Shown in pieces: positions 63,901 to 64,000 of a stretch of DNA of 64,000 nt. A program made the translations under genes and the position numbers. Source of the stretch: Isochrysis galbana (Eukaryota; Haptophyta; Isochrysidales; Isochrysidaceae); contig CM030932.1 in the NCBI GenBank assembly GCA_018136815.1, positions 1,777,284 to 1,841,283 of the forward strand, given 5' to 3'. Within the stretch, counting starts at the first letter, position 1, and every line of letters starts with the position of its first letter. A model generated the notes under the pieces. That model made no database searches, was not told where the DNA came from, and worked only from the letters and a program-made list of their open reading frames with translations.

Positions 63901-64000
63901 GACGCATAGTCAAGCTCCCATGGTATGACTAGTAGTCAATAGTCAGAAGGCTATCTATAACTAGTAGTCAATAGTCAGAGGCTATGGCATGACTTGACTA
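63901..64000 (+). repeat. Short tandem repeat at window end
   Basis: The words GACTAGTAGTCAATAGTCAG and GGCTATGGCATGACTTGACT recur with a period near 40-50 bases: 'ACTAGTAGTCAATAGTCAGA' appears at 63927 and 63960. The array runs off the window. Confidence 0.7.

Noticed and set aside
1-64000. CRISPR array, bacterial operons, rRNA
   Set aside because: The only regular repeats are micro- or minisatellites without spacers; all genes recognised are eukaryotic and mostly intron-bearing.

Overview
This looks like nuclear DNA of a GC-rich unicellular eukaryote, most likely a photosynthetic alga. A haptophyte is my first guess, by inference only. The evidence is split genes with short GT-AG introns (67 to about 340 nt), a potassium-type H+-pyrophosphatase, a Dictyostelium-cAMP-receptor-like GPCR, tubulin ligase and PAQR-like membrane genes, a GH7-like glycosidase and abundant retroelement debris. 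I saw no bacterial operons, rRNA, tRNA or CRISPR array. Intron junctions were placed by reading-frame continuity plus family homology and were not tested against transcripts.

Layout. 1-11.8 kb is almost all transposon: a gag-like ORF with a terminal segment, an RT-less LINE derivative, a decayed Ty3/gypsy pol and a truncated LINE ORF1. A GNAT acetyltransferase sits at 12.1-13.0 kb (-). 13-16.7 kb is repeats and CT-rich DNA. 16.7-20.1 kb is a six-exon protein kinase with a C-terminal CRIB-like motif and coiled coil. 21.9-24.5 kb is a tubulin-tyrosine-ligase-like gene. 25-27 kb holds a LINE ORF2 tail. 27.4-29.4 kb (-) is a four-exon gene of unknown function. 29.4-33 kb is low-complexity and SINE-like repeats. 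33.1-35.8 kb (-) is an intronless ARM-chromo-SET protein. 36.4-38.6 kb holds inverted copies of repeats seen earlier. 39.2-40.5 kb is a GH7-like, membrane-anchored glycosidase. 43.7-47.0 kb (-) is a six-exon H+-pyrophosphatase. 49.6-50.8 kb is an EngB/YihA-type GTPase. 51.5-54.1 kb is copia and LINE debris. 55.1-56.3 kb is a zinc-knuckle protein with an ALY-like N-terminus. 57.9-58.2 kb (-) is a broken 2OG-oxygenase fragment. 58.5-59.4 kb (-) is a PAQR/HlyIII-like membrane protein. 60.1-62.2 kb is a nine-exon cAMP-receptor-like GPCR. A copia LTR and a LINE endonuclease fragment close the window.

The host genes do not form a pathway; they are unrelated housekeeping and signalling genes on both strands separated by mobile DNA. 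Recurrent themes are one APE-type LINE family present in at least ten fragments, several inverted repeat pairs that bracket host genes, and a strong preference for GTG at intron donors.
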